Positions 5,409 to 6,149 of a stretch of DNA of 6,149 bases are shown piece by piece. Position 1 is the first letter of the stretch. Each line of letters opens with the position of its first letter. Both the position numbers and the translations under genes were made by a program. The notes under the pieces were generated by a model. It searched no databases and had not been told where the DNA came from. It was given only the letters and a program-made list of their open reading frames with translations. Source of the DNA: Bacteroidales bacterium (GTDB taxonomy: Bacteria > Bacteroidota > Bacteroidia > Bacteroidales > JAAUTT01); NCBI GenBank assembly GCA_012031335.1, contig JAAUTT010000298.1, positions 1 through 6,149 on the forward strand, written 5' to 3'.

Positions 5409-6149
5409 ATGAGACTTTTATTCAGCTTTTTCGTTTTCGCTTTCATCACACTTTATCCGCTTTTTTCGCAAGAAAATCCCGATCCCGATCAAATGTTTCA
5501 AAATGCCCGGGAACAAGCATTTTCGAAGAATTATACTGAAGCAAGAAAAATTTGCCATCAAATACTTGCATTGAATGGTAATTATTTGGATGCCCGTATT
5601 TTGCTTGCAAGGACATTTTCATGGGAAAACAAGTTCGATTCGGCCCGATATCATCTTAAAAAAGTACTACATCAGGATTCTTATGCTTTAGATGCTTACC
5701 TGGCTTTGGCCGATGCAGAGTTATGGAGTCTCAATTGTTTTAAAGCTTCAGAAGTTTGCGACTCAGCCCTTCAAAAAATTCCTAACAACTATGATTTATA
5801 CATAAAAAAAATTAAGGCATGTCTTTGCCGTGAAGATGTAAGTTGTGCCCGAATAGCTATTGACTCGCTATTAAAAGTACATCCTCTCAATACGGAGGTT
5901 CAGGATCTGCTGAATCAAACAAAACAGGGAAAATTCCGCAACAGGATTATTGTGGAACACACCTTTGAATTTTTCAGGGAACCATACATCAGACGCTGGC
6001 ATGTAACATCATTACAGTACCAGCGCGACGCCAAATGGGGAACATTCCTGGGGAAAATAAATGCAGGTCAGCAAATCCCGGCAAGCGGAGAATTATTTAA
6101 TCCGGGTGCTCTGCAATTTGAAGCAGATGCCTATCCTCATTTAGGAAAA
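5409..6149 (+). CDS. TPR-containing YaiO-family outer-membrane beta-barrel protein (partial, 3' end beyond window)
   Basis: The first 247 codons are open to the right edge without a stop. Residues 1-20 form a signal peptide (LLFSFFVFAFITLYPLFS, likely cut just before or after Q21). Residues about 28-165 are tetratricopeptide-like helical pairs: AREQAFSKNYTEARKICHQI, ARTFSWENKFDSARYHLKKV, then two further repeats. From about 178 the sequence becomes beta-rich: IIVEHTFEFF, SLQYQRDAKWGTFLGKINAG and LQFEADAYPHL are characteristic of the start of the YaiO barrel domain. Periplasmic TPRs fused to a YaiO barrel are common in Bacteroidota. E. coli YaiO is an outer-membrane protein of unclear role encoded next to a predicted glycosyltransferase, so a part in surface polysaccharide export or assembly is plausible but unproven. 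Six cysteines (49, 110, 117, 138, 140, 146) in the TPR part are more than usual for a periplasmic domain. The ATG follows a weak CCTCC-like stretch; no alternative start is needed. Confidence 0.85.
   Translation, partial: MRLLFSFFVFAFITLYPLFSQENPDPDQMFQNAREQAFSKNYTEARKICHQILALNGNYLDARILLARTFSWENKFDSARYHLKKVLHQDSYALDAYLALADAELWSLNCFKASEVCDSALQKIPNNYDLYIKKIKACLCREDVSCARIAIDSLLKVHPLNTEVQDLLNQTKQGKFRNRIIVEHTFEFFREPYIRRWHVTSLQYQRDAKWGTFLGKINAGQQIPASGELFNPGALQFEADAYPHLGK

Overview
The window looks like chromosomal DNA of an AT-rich Bacteroidota (Bacteroidetes), probably of the order Bacteroidales/Marinilabiliales. The evidence is an ECF sigma factor / FecR / STN-domain TonB-dependent receptor trio with the domain order typical of that phylum (receptor with STN, then a carboxypeptidase-regulatory-like domain, then the plug; FecR with a C-terminal STN-like extension), a TPR plus YaiO outer-membrane protein, and TAnnTTTG-type promoter elements. 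No genus can be assigned from sequence reading alone.

Left two thirds (1-4145, minus strand). This is one operon read from right to left: ECF sigma factor, FecR-type anti-sigma factor, then a TonB-dependent receptor that runs to or just past the left edge. By family knowledge, the receptor binds a ligand (siderophore, glycan or other) at the outer membrane. Its periplasmic STN domain signals to FecR, and FecR releases the sigma factor so that the operon is transcribed. All three genes are interrupted by single-base frameshifts. Conserved protein continues on both sides of each break: two breaks in sigma, one in fecR, two in the receptor, plus a disrupted receptor C-terminus. The breaks lie in or next to short same-base runs, so either the operon is recently broken or the assembly has indel errors.

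Middle (4146-4417). This is an AT-rich spacer between the sigma gene and a divergent gene. It carries a perfect 10-bp inverted repeat with a nested hairpin immediately in front of the sigma start codon, which is the most notable non-coding structure in the window.

Right third (4418-6149). Three intact reading frames: a VOC/glyoxalase-fold protein (+), a convergent YbgC/FadM-type hotdog acyl-CoA thioesterase (-), and, divergent from it across a 107-bp spacer with back-to-back TAnnTTTG elements, the N-terminal 247 codons of a secreted TPR/YaiO-family outer-membrane protein cut by the right edge. These genes have no visible link to the receptor operon.

I see no RNA gene, mobile element, CRISPR array or integration site, and nothing that I would call a new system. 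The points worth checking are the damage restricted to the signalling operon and the dyad in the sigma leader.
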